DNA from: a virus | IMG/VR virus record: IMGVR_UViG_3300046713_000106 | Span: 1-38,879 of that record | Length of the DNA: 38,879 bases | Strand: one strand, 5' to 3' | Part shown: positions 29,387-37,754 of the stretch, piece after piece | Layout of the letters: each line of letters begins with the position of its first letter | Numbering within the stretch: position 1 is the stretch's first letter | Program-made: the position numbers and the translations under genes | The notes under the pieces: model-generated | What the model was told of the DNA's origin: nothing | What the model saw: the letters and a program-made list of their open reading frames with translations, nothing else | Database searches by the model: none

Positions 29387-29742
29387 GCGACCAAACCATC
29401 ACCATCACTGGCCGCTCTGCGGTTCTGGTGAACAAGCACACCAGCTTCGAACTGAGCGACCCTAGCAAGACCGCGGTCTCCGAGTTCTGCTATTGCCGCG
29501 AGGGCGTGATCGAAGAGGACGGCAAGCTCTGCCGCTCCTGGGCGAAAGACGGCTGGCGCCATGTCGGCTGGGCCGAGATCAAGGTCGAGGTCATGCCCGT
29601 CAAGAGCATGCTGAAGAGCGCGGTCAAGGCACTGAAGGTCGAGAAGGAAGCCATCCTCGCCGACGCACATAAGCGCGCGACCGACATCGAGAGCGAGATC
29701 CAGAAGCTGCTGGCCATCGAGTTCGACGGGAGCGCGGCATGA
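29383..29742 (+). CDS. Early protein of unknown function, 119 residues
   Basis: The N-terminal half is beta-rich (TITITGRSAVLVNKHTSFELS, then REGVIEEDGKLCRSWAKDGWRHVGW) and the C-terminal half a long helix (MLKSAVKALKVEKEAILADAHKRATDIESEIQKLL, about 75-110). The start overlaps the upstream stop (ATGA). It precedes the recombination genes; a nuclease inhibitor or recombination helper is possible by context, but nothing in the sequence shows it. Confidence 0.6.
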   Translation: MSDQTITITGRSAVLVNKHTSFELSDPSKTAVSEFCYCREGVIEEDGKLCRSWAKDGWRHVGWAEIKVEVMPVKSMLKSAVKALKVEKEAILADAHKRATDIESEIQKLLAIEFDGSAA

Positions 29743-29936
29743 CCTGCCAATCCTGCAACGGCTGCTGCCCCGCGCCCCAGGCCTGCCACCAGCCCGACCC
29801 GCGCGACGTGGACATGTCGCATGTCTTCCCGCTGGAGCGCGTGATTCGTCGCCATCCGTGGACCGTTCCGGTCTTCGTGGTGGTCGTCTACCTGATCGGC
29901 GCTGCGATCGATACCCCACAACTCTGGAGCAACTGA
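29739..29936 (+). CDS. Cys-rich head plus membrane helix, 65 residues
   Basis: MTCQSCNGCCPAPQAC carries five cysteines in 14 residues, followed by a basic segment (LERVIRRHPW) and one hydrophobic helix (TVPVFVVVVYLIGAAI, about 42-57). The arrangement parallels the 63-residue gene at 23757-23948 on the other strand. An inner-membrane location with a cytoplasmic metal-binding head is expected. The stop TGA shares its last base with the ATG of recT at 29936. Function unknown. Confidence 0.6.
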   Translation: MTCQSCNGCCPAPQACHQPDPRDVDMSHVFPLERVIRRHPWTVPVFVVVVYLIGAAIDTPQLWSN

Positions 29937-30772
29937 TGTCTGAACTCGTCCCTACCTCCCGCACGGAAGCCGCTGAAATCGGCAACCCGTCGGCGTTCCT
30001 CTTCGACTCTTCCCGCATGCAGGCGCTGATGGACTTCGGCGACATGATGTCGCGCGCCGTCGTCACGGTGCCGAAGCACCTGCACGGCAAGCCGGCCGAC
30101 TGCCTGGCGATCACGCTGCAGTCGATGCGCTGGCGCATGGATCCGTTCGTGGTCGCAAGCAAGACGCACGTCGTCAACGGCAACCTGGGCTACGAGGCGC
30201 AGCTGGTCGTCGCCGTGCTCAAGAGCTCCGGCGCCGTGAAGGGCCGCCCGCACTACGAGTACCGCGGCGACAACAACACCCTCGAATGCCGCGCCGGCTT
30301 CATCCCGGCCGGCGAGGACGCCGTCGTCTGGACCGAGTGGCTGTCGATCGCCGGCATCACCACCAAGAACTCGCCGCTGTGGAAGGTGAACCCGAAGCAG
30401 CAGTTCGGCTATTTGCAGGCCCGCAACTGGGCGCGCCTGTATGCGCCTGATGCGCTGCTCGGCGTCTACACCGACGACGAGCTGCAGGTGATCCCGTCGA
30501 AGCCGACCGAGGTGCACATGGGCGCGGCCGATGAAGTGCGCCCCGCCCTGCCCGCCTACCCGGAGGCCGACTTCGCCAAGAACCTGCCGGCCTGGACCAA
30601 GGTGGTCGAGAGCGGCAAGAAGACGGCGGCGGATCTGCTGGCGATGTTGTCCACCAAGGCCGCGTTCAGCCAGGCGCAGCAGGACCAGGTGCTGGCGCTG
30701 AAGGCCGAGCCCGCCGATGTCGTCGACGAGTTCGTCACGGACATGGAAGCCACTGAAGGATCCGAGCAATGA
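29936..30772 (+). CDS. recT: RecT-family single-strand annealing protein
   Basis: 278 residues. Family pattern: MDFGDMMSRAVVTVPKHLHGKPADCLAITLQSMRWRMDPFVVASKTHVVNGNLGYEAQLVVAVL, then RCR-type GRPHYEYRGD, and WLSIAGITTKNSPLWKVNPKQQFGYLQARNWARLYAPDALLGVYTDDEL. RecT proteins coat single strands left by a 5'-3' exonuclease and anneal them to complementary DNA. The partner exonuclease is encoded at 31290-33089. The C-terminal tail (from about 215) is acidic and variable. The ATG at 29936 overlaps the previous stop by one base; 26 in-frame codons upstream lie within the preceding gene. Confidence 0.93.
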   Translation: MSELVPTSRTEAAEIGNPSAFLFDSSRMQALMDFGDMMSRAVVTVPKHLHGKPADCLAITLQSMRWRMDPFVVASKTHVVNGNLGYEAQLVVAVLKSSGAVKGRPHYEYRGDNNTLECRAGFIPAGEDAVVWTEWLSIAGITTKNSPLWKVNPKQQFGYLQARNWARLYAPDALLGVYTDDELQVIPSKPTEVHMGAADEVRPALPAYPEADFAKNLPAWTKVVESGKKTAADLLAMLSTKAAFSQAQQDQVLALKAEPADVVDEFVTDMEATEGSEQ

Positions 30773-31302
30773 AACTGCCGGCGCGCATCGAATCAAAGAT
30801 TCAGCGCGTCCCCTTCTGTGGCTGCTGGCTATGGATGGGCTCGGGTGGGCGCTACGGCTATGTCTGGTTCGAGGGGAAGCTGCGGAGAGCGCATAGCGTC
30901 GTTTTCGAGTTGTCCGGAGGATCAGTCCCAGAAGGCCAGGAGCTGATGCACACCTGTGACATCGGGTTGTGCGTCAACCCCGATCACTTGGTTGCAGGCA
31001 CTCACCAAGAAAACATGACCGACATGGTGCGCAAGGGCCGTTCTCGCTCCCTTAGCGGACCAGACCACTGGTCGCACAGGAATCCCGAGAAGGCGCGCGC
31101 GATCGCTCGCGAAAACATCGTCCGGACGCATCACTCCGGCGCGCTCAACAACAACGCGAAAGCCACGCCTGAAGTTGTTGCGCGCATTCGGTCTGCGCAT
31201 TCGGCCAGCCCTTCAACCTCAATGGCCGACCTCGGCCGCCTCTTCGGCCTTGGCCGTGAGCAAACCCGAAAAATCGTCAAGGGAATCGTATGGAACTCAT
31301 GA
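30769..31302 (+). CDS. HNH endonuclease, homing type
   Basis: 177 residues. The HNH region reads FCGCWLWMGSGGRYGYVWFEGKLRRAHSVVFEL, then MHTCDIGLCVNPDHLVAGTHQENMTDMVRKGR, with conserved His/Cys ligands (HTCD..CVNPDHL) as in phage HNH homing enzymes. The C-terminal part (ATPEVVARIRSAH... LGRLFGLGREQTRKIVKG) is a DNA-binding helix-turn-helix. It sits between recT and the exonuclease, genes normally adjacent, so it looks like an inserted mobile endonuclease. GC content is lower than in its neighbours. Confidence 0.88.
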   Translation: MKLPARIESKIQRVPFCGCWLWMGSGGRYGYVWFEGKLRRAHSVVFELSGGSVPEGQELMHTCDIGLCVNPDHLVAGTHQENMTDMVRKGRSRSLSGPDHWSHRNPEKARAIARENIVRTHHSGALNNNAKATPEVVARIRSAHSASPSTSMADLGRLFGLGREQTRKIVKGIVWNS

Positions 31303-33089
31303 ATTTTCTGCAGGGAAGTCCTGAGTGGCTTCAGTACCGCCGAAACAAGTTCAACGCCTCCGACGCGCCGGCCATGATGGGCGTCTCGCCCTACAAGAGC
31401 CGGGCCGAGCTGCTGCGCGAGCTGCACACGGGCGTGGCCCAGCACGTTGACGCCGGCACACAGAAGCGCTTCGACAACGGCCACCGCGCCGAAGCGCTGG
31501 CGCGGCCGCTGGCCGAGGAGTTCATCGGCGCCGAGCTGTTCCCGGTGACGGCATCGAGCGGCCGGCTGTCGTCCAGCTTCGACGGCCTGACGATGGACGA
31601 GACGATCAGCTTCGAGCACAAGGCGCTGAACAACGAACTGCGCAAGTGCTTCGCCCAGATGGAGACGATCGCGCCAGCGCACCGCGAGCGCGCCGATGGC
31701 AGCGAGCTGCCGATCTACCACCGCGTGCAGATGGAGCAGCAGTTGCTGATCAGCGGCGCCGAGCGCGTACTGTTCATGGCCAGCCAATGGGATGCCGACG
31801 GCGAACTGGTTGAAGAGCAGCACTGCTGGTACTACCCGGACCTGGCACTGCGCGCCGAGGTCGTCGCCGGCTGGGCCCAGTTCGAGAAGGACCTGGCCGA
31901 GTACGCAATGCCGGAAGCTGCCGCGCCGGCGCCGGCCGGCAAGGCCCCGGAGTCGCTACCAGCCCTGATGATCGAGGTCACCGGCAAGGTGACGGCCAGC
32001 AACCTGGTCGAGTTCAAGAAGACCGCGCTCACGGCCATCCAGTCCGTGAACCGCGACCTGAAGACTGACCAGGACTTCGCCGACGCGGCCAAGGCCGTGA
32101 AGTGGTGCGCCGACATCGAGGAGCGCCTACAGGCCGCCAAGCAGCACGCGCTGAGCCAGACGGCCAGCATCGACGCGCTGTTCAAGACGATGGACGACAT
32201 CAGCGCCGAGGCCAAGCGCGTGCGCCTGGACCTGAATGGACTGGTGACGCGCCGCAAGACCGAGGTAAAGGAGGAGGCGGTGGTCGCTGCGCGCAATGCG
32301 CTGGCCGCGCACTATGCCGCGCTGAACAGCGAACTGGCGCCGGCCTTCCTGTCGGCTCCGCTGACCGACTTCGCCGGCGCCATCAAGGGCCTGCGCTCCT
32401 TCGACAGCATGCAGGACGCGCTGGACACGCTGCTGGCCAAGTCGAAGATCACCGCCGACACCGCGGCCCGCGGCATCCGCACCAATCTGGCCGCCTACAA
32501 GGAACAAGCCACCGGCTTCGAGTTCCTGTTCGCTGACCGGGGCCAGCTCCTGCACAAGGCGGCCGACGACTTCGCGCTGGTCATGCGGTCGCGCATCGAC
32601 GCCCACAAGGCGGCCGAGGCGAAGAAGGAAGAAGACGCACGCGAGCGCATCCGTGCCGAAGAGGCCGCCAAGCTGCAGGCCGAAGCAGCAACGAACATTC
32701 CAGCGCAGGACTCGCAACAGGTTTTGAAGGCAGAGGCGGCAACGCCCGACGCTACCGGCCGCGATGTTCCTGCCAGCACCAGCCCGGTCGGCGGACCTAT
32801 GGGCGCAGGGCAACCAGCCGCCGCTGGCCCAACCGTGGGCTTGGGCTCCTTCCGCGCCATCCACCCGGCCGCGGCCGCGCTGCGCAATGAGAAGCCGACG
32901 CTGAAGCTCGGGGAGATCTGCACTCGCCTGGGTTTCGTCGTCGGTGCCGAGTTCCTGGCCGTCCTTGGCTTTGATGCCAGGAAGGAGCGCGGAGCCTGTC
33001 TCTACCGCGAGGGCGACTTCAAGGCGATCTGCGCCGGCATCTCGGCGCATGTGCTGGCCGTGGGCGCTGAAGTCGCCCAGGCCGCGTGA
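31290..33089 (+). CDS. YqaJ-type (lambda Exo-like) recombinase exonuclease with DUF1351-like extension
   Basis: 599 residues. The N-terminal nuclease (about 1-205) has GSPEWLQYRRNKFNASDAPAMMG, GHRAEALARP, SSFDGLTMDETISFEHKA and YHRVQMEQQLLISGAE; Asp98, Glu109 and Lys111 form the metal-binding set. Residues about 220-460 are a helical, charged region like the DUF1351 family often found as a separate gene beside RecT. The last 75 residues (LKLGEICTRLGFVVGAEFLAVLGF) form a third small domain. It resects double-strand ends for RecT. The start at 31290 has AAGGGA upstream; ATG 31299, with an ATGA overlap, is the alternative. Confidence 0.88.
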   Translation: MELMNFLQGSPEWLQYRRNKFNASDAPAMMGVSPYKSRAELLRELHTGVAQHVDAGTQKRFDNGHRAEALARPLAEEFIGAELFPVTASSGRLSSSFDGLTMDETISFEHKALNNELRKCFAQMETIAPAHRERADGSELPIYHRVQMEQQLLISGAERVLFMASQWDADGELVEEQHCWYYPDLALRAEVVAGWAQFEKDLAEYAMPEAAAPAPAGKAPESLPALMIEVTGKVTASNLVEFKKTALTAIQSVNRDLKTDQDFADAAKAVKWCADIEERLQAAKQHALSQTASIDALFKTMDDISAEAKRVRLDLNGLVTRRKTEVKEEAVVAARNALAAHYAALNSELAPAFLSAPLTDFAGAIKGLRSFDSMQDALDTLLAKSKITADTAARGIRTNLAAYKEQATGFEFLFADRGQLLHKAADDFALVMRSRIDAHKAAEAKKEEDARERIRAEEAAKLQAEAATNIPAQDSQQVLKAEAATPDATGRDVPASTSPVGGPMGAGQPAAAGPTVGLGSFRAIHPAAAALRNEKPTLKLGEICTRLGFVVGAEFLAVLGFDARKERGACLYREGDFKAICAGISAHVLAVGAEVAQAA

Positions 33090-33688
33090 TGGGCCGCCCG
33101 CTCAAGCCGCCTCTGTACGTGCTGCCGCACGGCATCGAGGTGATTGGCGAGTACGCGCCGACCGCTAAGAACCCGTACTGGCGCGCTCGCATCAGGCCGC
33201 ATCGCTTTTTTCCAGGGGTGCCAGTGATCGGCGGCGGTCTGCATGTGCGCCGCAGCCGTGTGGTGCTGGCGGCAAAGCTCGGTCGAGCGCTCACCGCTCA
33301 GGAGCACGCGCACCACGACGACGAAGACCGGACCCACGACACGCTCGGCAACCTCTTGCTGCTCTCGGCCGCCGAGCACAACCGTCATCACAAGACGGGA
33401 TCGAAGCACACAGCAGAAGCGAAGAACCGCATCTCGCGAAGCCTGAGGCTCGCAATCGCCGAAGGCCGTCGATCACCTCCCCCGCGCCCGGACTGGACTG
33501 GCAAGACGCACAACCAGGTTTCGCGCGAGCGCATTTCGTCCAGTCGCAAGGAACGTATCGCTTCGGGGCAGATCGCCAAGCCCGTCCCACCTTCGACGAA
33601 AGGGCGACCAATGCCTGAGTCGGCGAAGGAACGCATCAGAGCCGCAAAGCTCGCCTATTGGCAACAACGAAAGGAAGCCACCGCATGA
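33089..33688 (+). CDS. HNH endonuclease with NUMOD3 motifs, homing type
   Basis: 199 residues. The HNH core is EHAHHDDEDRTHDTLGNLLLLSAAEHNRHHKTG (about 73-105). It is followed by three NUMOD3-like repeats with the pattern KGR...S.E...RI..A.. (KHTAEAKNRISRSLR; TGKTHNQVSRERISSSRKE; KGRPMPESAKERIRAAKLA), which bind DNA in a modular way. This is typical of phage homing endonucleases. It is the second such gene in 2.5 kb, and the pair brackets the exonuclease gene. The ATG at 33089 overlaps the exonuclease stop. Confidence 0.87.
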   Translation: MGRPLKPPLYVLPHGIEVIGEYAPTAKNPYWRARIRPHRFFPGVPVIGGGLHVRRSRVVLAAKLGRALTAQEHAHHDDEDRTHDTLGNLLLLSAAEHNRHHKTGSKHTAEAKNRISRSLRLAIAEGRRSPPPRPDWTGKTHNQVSRERISSSRKERIASGQIAKPVPPSTKGRPMPESAKERIRAAKLAYWQQRKEATA

Positions 33689-34302
33689 AGATCGCCCTTG
33701 TCTACGATTCTGAGACGTCGGGATTGCCCTTGTTTTCCGAGCCCAGCGAAGACCCCCGCCAACCGCACATCGTTCAGCTCGGCGCCTGCCTGGTCGATCT
33801 GGACACGCGCCTGACCCTGGCCAGCCTGGACGTGATCGTGAAGCCCGAGGGTTGGACGATTCCTGCCGAGGTCGCCGCCATCCACGGCATCACCACCGAG
33901 AAGGCCATGGCGGCCGGCATCCCGGAATCGCTGGCAGTCGAGCTGCTGCTCGAGCTGCACAAGCAGGCCGACTTCCGCGTGGCCCACAACGAGAGCTTCG
34001 ATTCGCGCATCCTGCGCATCGCCTGCAAGCGCTTCTTCGATGAGGCTACGGCCGACGAATGGAAGGGCGGCCGCGCCGAGTGCACGCAGCTGCTGTCCAC
34101 GCCGATCCTGAAGCTGCCGCCGACGGCCAAGATGATCGCGGCCAAGCGCAACCACCACAAGAGCGCCAACCTCGGCGAGGCCTTCAAGCACTTCACCGGC
34201 CAGGAGCTGGTCGGTGCGCACAGCGCCATGGTCGACGTGCAGGCCTGCATCAAGGTCTGGTTCGCGATCCAGGACCTGCAGGCCCAGGTGGCCGCAGCCT
34301 GA
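33685..34302 (+). CDS. DEDDh 3'-5' exonuclease (DnaQ-like)
   Basis: 205 residues. Exo I motif YDSETSG (Asp8, Glu10), Exo II HNESFDSRIL (Asp106), Exo III H-x4-D as AHSAMVDVQAC (His179, Asp184). This is a complete DEDDh active site, as in DNA polymerase proofreading subunits and RNase T. No polymerase is encoded nearby, so it may trim ends in recombination or replace a host proofreading function. It overlaps the HNH stop by ATGA and has GAAAGGAAG upstream. Confidence 0.9.
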   Translation: MKIALVYDSETSGLPLFSEPSEDPRQPHIVQLGACLVDLDTRLTLASLDVIVKPEGWTIPAEVAAIHGITTEKAMAAGIPESLAVELLLELHKQADFRVAHNESFDSRILRIACKRFFDEATADEWKGGRAECTQLLSTPILKLPPTAKMIAAKRNHHKSANLGEAFKHFTGQELVGAHSAMVDVQACIKVWFAIQDLQAQVAAA

Positions 34303-34323
34303 CCAACGTTTTTCATGGCGCGC

Positions 34324-34368
34324 GCCGGCCGGCTTCCCTCCCCCCTCCCTGTACCTATTCCGGCCGGC
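34324..34368. repeat. GCCGGCCGG inverted repeat in an intergenic leader
   Basis: GCCGGCCGGC (34324-34333) and CCGGCCGGC (34360-34368) can pair across a pyrimidine-rich loop (34334-34359) in the only sizeable gap (126 bases) of the rightward operon. There is no following U-run on the plus strand. It could be an mRNA processing or stability element, a weak terminator, or a protein-binding site. Confidence 0.4.
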
Positions 34369-34428
34369 CTCACCAACTCGAAGCAGCGGTGACGCCATCT
34401 TTTCTTCAACCGCCCACCAGGAGCCCAT

Positions 34429-35073
34429 ATGACGTTCGAGCTATTGACCAAAACCAAGACGAAGCTGCAGGACGTCGTGGTCCTGTCCCAGAAGAACCGC
34501 CAGCCCGATGACAACCCGGGCGCGAAGCTGAGCGTCGAGATGAGCCTGAGCAACGACATGCTCGCGTTCTTTGATGGCTCGCTGAAGTCCTTCCTGTTCA
34601 CGAAGAACGGGGCTGCGGCCAGCGCTAAGGGCAGCCAGGTGCCGCTCGATGGCATCCCGCCGGTCAGCGACACGCCGAACCTGACGCCCATCGGTGCGAA
34701 GGTCGGCGCGCTGCACTGGGAGCAGGAGATGACCGGCTACGAGCTGGTGATCGACCTGGGCCTGGGCGGCAAGCGATCCAACATCGAGATCGCCGACTGC
34801 ACGCTCAGCGACTGGCGGCTGATCCCGAAGGAAGGCGGCAGCTTCCTGGCCCGCTTCAACATCGAGAGCGAGGACGTGAGCGAGGCCTACTTCGGCAAGC
34901 TGGCCAAGCTCAAGAGCCGCGAGATCGAGATCACGCTGAGGCCGCCAGAGGTGGGTCAGACCGACATTGAGGACAAGCCTGCACCGGTCTCCCGCAAGCC
35001 CGCCCGCGACGACCACGCCGCCGGCGATGCCTTCGCCGAAGCGCACACCCGGAAGCGCGCACCGATTCAATGA
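34429..35073 (+). CDS. Recombination-cluster protein of unknown function, 214 residues
   Basis: Beta-rich protein: VVVLSQKNRQPDDNPGAKLSVEMSLSNDMLAFFDGSLKSFLF, then VGALHWEQEMTGYELVIDLGLGGKRSNIEIADCTLSDWRLIPKEGGSFLARFNIES. A charged disordered tail follows from about residue 180. Proteins with this sequence style are common beside RecT/exonuclease genes in temperate phages; the fold suggests a small DNA- or protein-binding beta domain. CAGGAG lies about six bases before the ATG. The long leader gives it independent translation, unlike the surrounding coupled genes. Confidence 0.62.
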   Translation: MTFELLTKTKTKLQDVVVLSQKNRQPDDNPGAKLSVEMSLSNDMLAFFDGSLKSFLFTKNGAAASAKGSQVPLDGIPPVSDTPNLTPIGAKVGALHWEQEMTGYELVIDLGLGGKRSNIEIADCTLSDWRLIPKEGGSFLARFNIESEDVSEAYFGKLAKLKSREIEITLRPPEVGQTDIEDKPAPVSRKPARDDHAAGDAFAEAHTRKRAPIQ

Positions 35074-35249
35074 ACGTCATGCCGATCACACCCACTTCGC
35101 CAGCGTGCTTTGGCACCTGCTGCCCCATCCACGCCCGATGCGCCAGGTATCAGGCAGTGGACGGCACGCGGACCGTCTTCTTCATCGCGACGTGCAGCAC
35201 CGATGGCGATAAACGGCCGCTGTTCTTGTCGGTGGAGGAGAAGCAATGA
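35070..35249 (+). CDS. Cys-rich small protein, 59 residues
   Basis: MNVMPITPTSPACFGTCCPIHARCARYQAVDG, then FFIATCSTDGDKRPLFLSVEEKQ. Five cysteines and one histidine suggest a small zinc-binding fold (C13, C17, C18, H21, C24 and C42). The frame overlaps both neighbours by ATGA, which strongly supports a real gene although it is short. Phage proteins of this kind are frequent between early genes; no function is known. Confidence 0.65.
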   Translation: MNVMPITPTSPACFGTCCPIHARCARYQAVDGTRTVFFIATCSTDGDKRPLFLSVEEKQ

Positions 35250-35758
35250 ACGCTGACGACAAGATGGCCGAGGCGCTGGAAGGCATCCTGTCTCGCCCGA
35301 CTGCGGACCCAAAGCGCAACACTCCCTACGCTGGGCGTTGGGTCACCATCACCGTGCGCCCCGATGTCCTGGACAAGGGCCGCGAAGCCCTCGCCGCCTT
35401 CAAGGCCGAGCCCTCTGGTGATGAGTGGAAATTGCCCGAGCCGGCAGCTTCAGGCCTCGGCAACGAATACGAAGCCTTTGACCGACACGGCCGCTCGATG
35501 GGGCCGGCCTGGGAAAACGTCTCCTACTTCACCGCCGACCAACTCCGCTCTGCATACGAAGCCGGCCTCGCCGCTCGCATTCCTGCTGGGTTCTGGCTGG
35601 CTCCCCTGGAATTGAGCGAGGCGATGCAGATTGCCGGCGCACTGGCTCATCAGCGGTCTGTGTGTGACGACTTCATCGGCCCCATAGATGACGCATGGAC
35701 CGCCATTCGTGACGCCCACATCACCGCTACTGAAGCCCCGGCCAAGGAGATGACATGA
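35246..35758 (+). CDS. Accessory protein of unknown function, 170 residues
   Basis: It contains TPYAGRWVTITVRPDVLDKGREALAAFK and a central aromatic segment (NEYEAFDRHGRSMGPAWENVSYFTADQLRSAYEAGLAARIP), then an all-helical end. The middle segment, 'YF..dQ...Ay.aG..A', recurs in phage accessory proteins that share exchangeable modules. No catalytic motif. ATGA overlaps on both sides make it part of a continuous operon. Confidence 0.58.
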   Translation: MNADDKMAEALEGILSRPTADPKRNTPYAGRWVTITVRPDVLDKGREALAAFKAEPSGDEWKLPEPAASGLGNEYEAFDRHGRSMGPAWENVSYFTADQLRSAYEAGLAARIPAGFWLAPLELSEAMQIAGALAHQRSVCDDFIGPIDDAWTAIRDAHITATEAPAKEMT

Positions 35759-36045
35759 GCACCATCACCGAAACCTTTGCGCAACCCGGAACATTCGAGG
35801 CCATGCGCGCCGCCGAGGCTTGGTGCGCCCAGCGCGGCATCTCGGTCGGCAGCTGTGAGCGCGGAAGCCCTCGCGGCCTGCTCTATGGCGAGATCACCAT
35901 CGCCAAGTGGCGCAACCTAAACCGGCGCGAGCGGGCCGAACTGCACGGCGAGATGACTGGCGACATGCGCAACGGTCCTGTCCATGTCTCGATCTGCGAG
36001 CCGGACGATGAAGCCCCGGCCACAGCCAAGGGAGATCAGCCATGA
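35755..36045 (+). CDS. Accessory protein of unknown function, 96 residues
   Basis: Compact alpha/beta sequence: FEAMRAAEAWCAQRGISVGSCERGSPRGLLYGEITIAKWRNLNRRERAELHGEMTGDMRNGPVHVSI. The pattern is common in phage early operons (a small protein with 'GllyG...iaKWRNL...er..l.G.m..d.R.GPv.v.i'); its function is not established. It overlaps both neighbours by four bases. Confidence 0.6.
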   Translation: MSTITETFAQPGTFEAMRAAEAWCAQRGISVGSCERGSPRGLLYGEITIAKWRNLNRRERAELHGEMTGDMRNGPVHVSICEPDDEAPATAKGDQP

Positions 36046-36344
36046 GGAACGGACTTGTACCCGGCCGCAACGTGGACCGACTCGACATCGCCGCAGGCAT
36101 GCGAGAACTCACGGCATGCGGCTGGCCGGTAACGGAGGACGGCGCGAACATCGCCACGCGCACGGTCATTCTCTACAGCCTGCAACGCTGGGCACGCGGC
36201 GAGGAAGAAGCGGCACAACGCGGCGCCATCGACAAGGGCTTTCACGGCATCCCCCTTACTTGCTGGGTGCGTGTCTTGGCGGCTGCGCAAAGCAAGGCTG
36301 CCGGCCATTACCTCAACCCTCTTGAGCACGAGCAGACGAAATGA
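36042..36344 (+). CDS. Accessory protein of unknown function, 100 residues
   Basis: The sequence starts MRNGLVPGRNVDRLDIAAGMRELTACGWPVTEDGANIATRTVI, continues with a helical segment (LYSLQRWARGEEEAAQRGAIDK) and ends with an aromatic and basic part. Arg and Trp content suggests a small, possibly DNA-associated protein. Supported by coupling to both neighbours and GC-rich third codon positions. Not recognised as any named family. Confidence 0.55.
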   Translation: MRNGLVPGRNVDRLDIAAGMRELTACGWPVTEDGANIATRTVILYSLQRWARGEEEAAQRGAIDKGFHGIPLTCWVRVLAAAQSKAAGHYLNPLEHEQTK

Positions 36345-36928
36345 CCACCACCACCCAAGCCACCGCGCTGCGCGAGGCCCTGCTAGCCGCCCACGACCAC
36401 ATCGACATGGACGCACTGCGAATCAGCCACTGCAAAGACGCGGCGTTGATCGAGGCCGCCGTTGCCGTCGCCGCCACCAGTGCGGGAGCCCAGCCGGCGT
36501 GGCAAGCGAGCGGCATCACCCTCTCGGCGCTTCAACTGCGCGAGGCGTTGGAATTTGCCGCACCCGACTTCGACGCGGATGAAGACCAGCGCGAGACGGA
36601 AGTCTGCATTGCATGGGCGCCCGAGAACACGGTCTCCGACGATGAGGGCGGTTTCGAGCCGGCTGGCTATGTGATCTGGCTAGCTGACTATCCGGAAGAA
36701 GGCTGCATGCCTCTTGACGGGTGCAACCCTCGCCCGCTCAGTGCGATCAACGCGACCCAACCCCTGCCGTCTGCCAAGCGAGTGCCGCTGACGGAAGAGA
36801 AGATCGCCGAGGCATGCGGGTGGAAGGCAGACATGGGGTGCAAGCCGCTGCCGCGAGAGTTGCGAATTGCCCGCGCAATCGAAGCCGCCCACGGCATCAC
36901 CGAAAGTAAGGAGGCCAGCCATGACTGA
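36341..36928 (+). CDS. Accessory protein of unknown function, 195 residues
   Basis: It begins with an alanine-rich helical region (ALREALLAAHDHIDMDALRISHCKDAALIEAAVAVAATSAG), has an acidic middle (APDFDADEDQRETEVCIAW, then DDEGGFEPAGYVIWLADYPEEGCMPLDG) and ends with KIAEACGWKADMGCKPLPRELRIARAIEAAHGI. It has the mosaic look of phage accessory proteins assembled from short exchangeable modules. The downstream gene starts just inside its last codons (36921). Confidence 0.55.
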   Translation: MTTTTQATALREALLAAHDHIDMDALRISHCKDAALIEAAVAVAATSAGAQPAWQASGITLSALQLREALEFAAPDFDADEDQRETEVCIAWAPENTVSDDEGGFEPAGYVIWLADYPEEGCMPLDGCNPRPLSAINATQPLPSAKRVPLTEEKIAEACGWKADMGCKPLPRELRIARAIEAAHGITESKEASHD

Positions 36929-37754
36929 ACTGACGGATGAATTGCTCCAAGCGGCGATGCGCGCCTTCAACGCCATCGATGCCAAAGGGTATGTCGCCAC
37001 CCCGAACAAGGAATGGGTACAAAAGTGGCTTGATAAATATGACCGGCTCGCAGCCCAGCCCGCGCAGGCGGCACCGCACGGTTTATCACTGGTGCCGACA
37101 GAGATCCTGGATCGATTCCCTGAACTGAACCCGTCGAACTACGACCACGACGACGCCTGCGCAATCAACGCTTGGGGCGTGGAACTGGTGCTTGCTGCAA
37201 CTGTGCCAGCGCCTGTGCAGGCGGGAGAGCCGGTGCAGATGGGGTGGCTGATCGAGCACGACGGGAGCCTACCCGGCCAGCCCAAAGGACAAGTCTCGTG
37301 GCTGTTCGTTCAGGACCAGTTCCATGGCTTTGGCGCGAAGGAACTTAGCTACACGCGGGACGCTAATCTGGCCCTGCGGTTCGCCAGAAAAGAAGACGCC
37401 GAAGCCGTCATGAACATGTATATCGGCCCACAGCGGCCGGACTGGTACACCAAACTATTCAGCGTCACAGAGCATATGTGGCCTGAGCCGCGCCTCTCGG
37501 CCTTGCCACCAATGGCCGCGCAGGAATCGGCCAGCTTTCACGCTCTGATCGCCGGCGCGCTGTTCGACTTCCTTGGCTATCTGACGACGCGCGACGAGAC
37601 ACTGAAGCTCGGATCTTGCGAACACGCCACGCCAGCGGTCGACGCGCTGGCGGCCTGGGCCGAGACGCGAAACCTGGACCTAGACGAGCCGGCTATCAAG
37701 GACTGGAACAAAGCGGTCGCCGCCATGCTCGCCACGAAGCAGGAGCAGCCATGA
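36921..37754 (+). CDS. Accessory protein of unknown function, 277 residues
   Basis: AAGGAGG seven bases before the ATG at 36921 fixes the start. Three parts: an N-terminal helix (DELLQAAMRAFNAID), a middle beta domain MGWLIEHDGSLP...VSWLFVQDQFHGFG followed by YTRDANLALRFARKEDAEAVMNMY, and a helical end (FHALIAGALFDFLGYLTTRDETLKL...HATPAVDALAAWAE). The 'DAnlALRFARkeDAEa' block is widespread in phage early proteins and often fused to different partners. Function unknown. Confidence 0.6.
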   Translation: MTELTDELLQAAMRAFNAIDAKGYVATPNKEWVQKWLDKYDRLAAQPAQAAPHGLSLVPTEILDRFPELNPSNYDHDDACAINAWGVELVLAATVPAPVQAGEPVQMGWLIEHDGSLPGQPKGQVSWLFVQDQFHGFGAKELSYTRDANLALRFARKEDAEAVMNMYIGPQRPDWYTKLFSVTEHMWPEPRLSALPPMAAQESASFHALIAGALFDFLGYLTTRDETLKLGSCEHATPAVDALAAWAETRNLDLDEPAIKDWNKAVAAMLATKQEQP

